This document shows, piece by piece, positions 60,121 through 64,000 of a stretch of DNA of 64,000 bases. The notes beneath the pieces were generated by a model. It was not told the DNA's origin and searched no databases. It worked only from the letters and a program-made list of their open reading frames with translations. A program made the position numbers and the translations under genes. This stretch comes from Macrotrachela quadricornifera. Lineage: Eukaryota; Rotifera; Eurotatoria; Philodinida; Philodinidae. How positions within the stretch are numbered: position 1 is the first letter of the stretch; each line of letters starts with the position of its first letter. The stretch is from assembly GCA_022393335.1 (NCBI GenBank), contig JAJEKB010001367.1, forward strand, positions 122,250 to 186,249, read 5' to 3'.

Positions 60121-60865
60121 ATTTGAAAATTGCTGTTTTGTTCTTGCGAAAACAGAAGCGCTATAAGATTCTTTTAGAAAAAAAATGCCTTTTCGGCTTC
60201 TCTTCTCGTTATGAAGCACGAAAGTATTTGATTTTTTTTTGTTTTCTTATCATGGCATGTATAAGTTGGAATATTTCAATTTTTTAAAAACAAAATTAAC
60301 TTATGGTGGCTTTTGATTGACTAAAGGAAAGAAATGTTGTCACTTCGATAAGAAACTCAACACCAATAAAATTGAACATGTTTGTATAGGTACAATACAT
60401 CATACATGAAAGCCGATAATGGATGCTGATATATCTAGTCTTATGGAAATTTCTTTGATTGATCGATCGATAGTGGTTGATAAGATTGAGAAATCAAGAA
60501 ATTTTGTCTCTCAGTTAAAATTGATTCACAAGCAAGCTGAGATTCACTATATAGGTACGTTCTTATTAATCAAAATCGATCAAGTATAGGTGAAGACGAG
60601 AATTTTGTATCGTTATTTTCTGCGATAGAACAGAATAACTGCATAATAATACCATCATGCTTCAATTTCGGTTTGAGAGTGCAAGTTATTCTCCTTTTAA
60701 CAATATTTTACTTCTCGAACATTGTGACAAATTACATGCACAGTCAAAGTTAGAATGAATATAAATGCTGTCTTACGCTTAATCTAGTGTAATATTCAAT
60801 GGTTAAAAGATCGAACGTTCTTGACAATAACAAAGTCAATGTTGGGAGAGCTACGTTGTATACTA

Positions 60866-61158
60866 CAGTATGGTCCAAAAGTCACCTGACAGTCTTTGAT
60901 TACGGATAACTTTTAATACGAACAAAATAGAGAGCTGTGGTTTTCACCGTTAGAAAAAAAACGATAAAGACATATCGAATCGTGTATTACAGTTAAATCT
61001 GACCATTTTTTTGAAAACCAATATTTTTTTATTTAATAACATCCAATTTCTCAGCATCTTTTTAAGAAAATTGGTAAAAATTACTTTAAAAATAGTCTTA
61101 AAAAATATCAAAAGTTATTCGCAATCAAAAACCGTTCGATGACTTCTGGACCATCCTA
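60866..61158. mobile_element. Tc1-like MITE, 293 bp
   Basis: CAGTATGGTCCAAAAGTCAC on the left against the complement of AGGATGGTCCAGAAGTCATC on the right, with TA on both sides (60864-60865, 61159-61160). The arms share GATTACGGATAACTTTT. No transposase. Confidence 0.75.
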
Positions 61159-61160
61159 TA

Positions 61161-64000
61161 TCTGAGCGTGAATTGCAAAATTTTGGGACAATTGAGATTT
61201 TGACTGTTTTTTCTTAATAATTTCTCACCCCGTTGACAGATCTGGATGGTTTTTTGATATATTATCAGTCTTTGATTGCTTCATTGACATAGAAAAATTC
61301 CGCTCCATAGCTTGTACTAGCGCAGACTCATAGGTTTTACACCACGATAAAACATACTTTATAAAGAACTGTGCTAAGAAAAGAAAAATAGATAGTGAAT
61401 AGTCCATTTTTTACAGCTTGAAACGCGCTATCAAATTATATATTTGTTGTGTTTTTTCCTTTCTTTTCATACCATTTCACTCCCCATATTTATTTACAGG
61501 CACTTATTCATTTTTGCATACAAGAATCTCAGTTTTTAATTTTCTCTCTCTAGCTGTGACTTGGAAGAACAGGAAATTATTTAAAAGAAAGAGTATGAGG
61601 CGAAAACAAATTGATAATAATAACTTCTTCTGAACACCTTTTCTTGTCTTTGAAAAGAAAACACGATTTTTTTCGAAGAATTTAACATTTACCCATTTTG
61701 AAGAGCTTTTTTGCATATTTCACCTATTTTTGTTGAAAATTTACTGTAGATATGATACTTAAACTTATATAATCGGCAAAAAGTATTACATTATGAGCTC
61801 TAAAATGACATTTTTCATGAAAATAATTTTTTTTTCTAGAATGTTTACGTTGAAGCAAGTCATATATCAGTCAATATACGATAATGTATTAGAAAGATTC
61901 TGCTACATAATGCAGGTATAGAGTGTAACAAGAGGAGTTAGCCAAAAACGGTTTAGGTCTATTTTCACTTTTCTCGAGCAATCGTACTAAAAAGTTGCAA
62001 TAATAAAGTTTCATTTCCACACTTACACTCGATGTCATTACTTCCCTCATGTTTTGTACTGATTTTCCTGAGTAAACTTAACCGTTCTAAGTTCTTCTAT
62101 AATTTTACCATTTTATCATATATTATAAAATAGATAGTTTCGGCATTAATGTTTCATAATGATACAGATTTTAATTGGAAAACTTTACCTTTCAATAAAT
62201 CATCTTTGAATATGAGACCAAGTCTGTATCTATCATGAGCGTCAGTTAATAATGGATAGTTCTGAACTGCGGTTATATGTAATTTTGAATTAATTGATGG
62301 AAACATTGATTTAAACAGTAAAATATTTCATACAAATGATAAAAGATCAAATAACAGAAATATCTTAGCATCGACTCATTGAGTAGCTGTGCAAATGTTG
62401 CTATTGGAGTAGAATTTAAACTAAATAAAATCTCAAAAGAATCAATAAGATTTACAGCTCCTTATTCAGTCTCTTCTAGCAATTCCTCATGGACATTAGA
62501 ATTGTTGATCACGGAACACTGAGAAGTATATAACACTGTACTTTGAACTCCATTATTCTATATATACACTTGTGTAATTACTCCATACTATGAAATAACA
62601 CACATATAATAGGAATCAATTTTTTTTTGCGTTTCATTCTTCGATAAGCAATTGTCTTGCTATCTTTCGCCACGTCGTGACAGCTGCATGTATATACACG
62701 ATAAATCAATGGAATAGGCGCTAGAAATCGGAGATATCGAAAGCTTTTATTTTTTTCAAAGTACTCCCATCCTCAAAAAGTTCGTCAAGAATGCGATGAG
62801 CGTGACAAGTGTTCGAAAACCTGGAATATATATTGCTCGTTGCCTCCACTTTATTTTCATAACCTCAATGCATTCTCTTTTGAAATAATTTCATTGTAAA
62901 TTTACACTGAAATCTTTTATTTTATCTATTTATGTCAACAGTATCGATGCTATTTTTTTATTTTTCGAAGACAATTTATTCTAAGAAAATTATTCTGTTT
63001 CTTGTATCCGGTAAGACTAACGTTTTTTCTTCTGAGTATGGTGTATAATACTCATTTTCTTAATGCAGTGAGAAAATAGTCGATTTGTCTGTTTATCAAA
63101 GAGATAATATCTTCGCCTTCATATGACAATACTCGTACCATTTGCGGACAGAACTGTTATCATAAAAACCTTGATATTCTATATCACACTATAAAACTCA
63201 AGGACTTTTATCGATTAGTAAGAAGAATTCTTGTCCAGTGTAATCACAGTCATAAAATTCGAAATGTTTCACTAATAAACATTCCAATTTCAGTAAGTCT
63301 TCAACTGTGATAAACAACTCTGTGCTGATGCATTATAAACGCTATCAAAGTATAGAGTAAAAAAAAGAACGAGCGAGATCTGTTTGAAAACTGCTTCGCC
63401 ATTATTACGAGTGAAATTTATGTCAACATATTTCATTCTGTCTTTCTTGTCATCTACAAGTGGACGGAGAATATATGTAACTCGAGATAAAAGAAAAAAA
63501 GAGAATCTTTACATGTTAGTTTAGGAAGAATTGAATATATATGATCTTTTGTAAGTAATTGATAGCGTTACATACCGATCGTCTAGGATCTTTTTCTACA
63601 ATTTTGTGATTATAAAAATACTTTCGACGAGCAATACAATGTTAGTGATTTTTTTCCTAATAGAATTAATGAGGGAATATAACCTATCAGACAAAATATG
63701 TCAGTATAGATTAAAAGATAAGATCAGTTTCAAGGTATTTAGTTGATTGCTAGCATGGTTGTTCATTAAATAATTAGACTGATTATCTGTTTTTTTAAAC
63801 CTTCAAGCGTCTTATTCTTGTATTCTTTCAGATACAAGCTCAAGATACCATCTTGAAAGTGATTATATCACCTCTATCGACTAATGTCTAAAATTAAGAG
63901 AATATTTGGCGTGGCATCCTTTACAAAAAACAGTAGAGGATTCAACACAGTACAAGAAGTCTCACAAGTTCTTGATATTCTCAAACAAAATGGAATCAAT
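61161..64000. other. Gene-free right end of the window
   Basis: About 2.8 kb of AT-rich sequence with only short frames; no gene, repeat or RNA could be supported. Confidence 0.35.

Noticed and set aside
1..64000. tRNA, rRNA and CRISPR features
   Set aside because: Reading by eye found no convincing cloverleaf, rRNA segment or spaced repeat array; a covariance-model scan could still find a tRNA.

Overview
The window is strongly AT-rich eukaryotic DNA: mostly GT-AG introns of about 50-65 bp, long gene-poor AT-rich spacers, many short foldback elements, and several intronless or microbe-like genes beside ordinary animal genes. This combination, with Penelope-like retroelements and a Helitron, fits a bdelloid rotifer. 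That assignment is inference from style; there is no marker gene here. No bacterial operons, CRISPR arrays, rRNA or tRNA genes were recognised.

Layout. 0.5-3.6 kb: a decayed but structurally complete Penelope-like retroelement with terminal repeats and a probable 12-bp target duplication. 4.3-4.8 kb: a foldback element. 7.0-11.0 kb (+): a P-type Na+/K+-ATPase alpha subunit of 18 exons, 1008 aa, with altered cation-site residues. 14.1-14.7 kb: a Tc1-like foldback element. 15.2-20.9 kb (+): a class I terpene cyclase followed in frame by an animal-type geranylgeranyl diphosphate synthase, readable as one 699-aa bifunctional enzyme; its first intron carries a large foldback element. 21.4-22.3 kb: another foldback element. 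23.6-24.5 kb (+): a secreted protein with weak acetoacetate-decarboxylase-like character. 25.7-26.9 kb (+): an intronless GT-B protein resembling CDP-glycerol glycerophosphotransferases.

29.8-35.7 kb holds a convergent pair whose stop codons are adjacent: a low-complexity 525-aa protein (+) and a 14-exon TTC7 orthologue (-), the scaffold of the plasma-membrane PI4-kinase complex. 40.4-41.1 kb (-): a small Q/P/N-rich two-exon gene with a PPPPY motif. 41.4-45.7 kb is dominated by foldback elements, including a nested pair and a 69-bp palindrome. 46.9-49.6 kb (-): a rhodopsin-like GPCR and a decayed tandem copy. 50.3-51.9 kb (-): an intronless cytochrome P450. 52.1-54.5 kb: a second Penelope reverse-transcriptase fragment, broken by a foldback element, then a 498-bp non-autonomous Helitron. 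55.9-57.6 kb (+): an intronless UDP-glycosyltransferase. 58.6-59.2 kb (-): a small Ly6-like gene, with a probable relic next to it. 60.9-61.2 kb: a short Tc1-like MITE; nothing recognisable follows to the end.

The genes do not form one pathway. Themes are ion transport (pump), lineage-specific terpenoid synthesis (cyclase plus prenyltransferase), detoxification (P450 and UGT), membrane signalling (GPCR, TTC7, Ly6-like) and dense non-autonomous transposons. The strongest candidates for something new are the terpene cyclase-GGPPS fusion and the sodium pump with a lysine in its M5 cation site.
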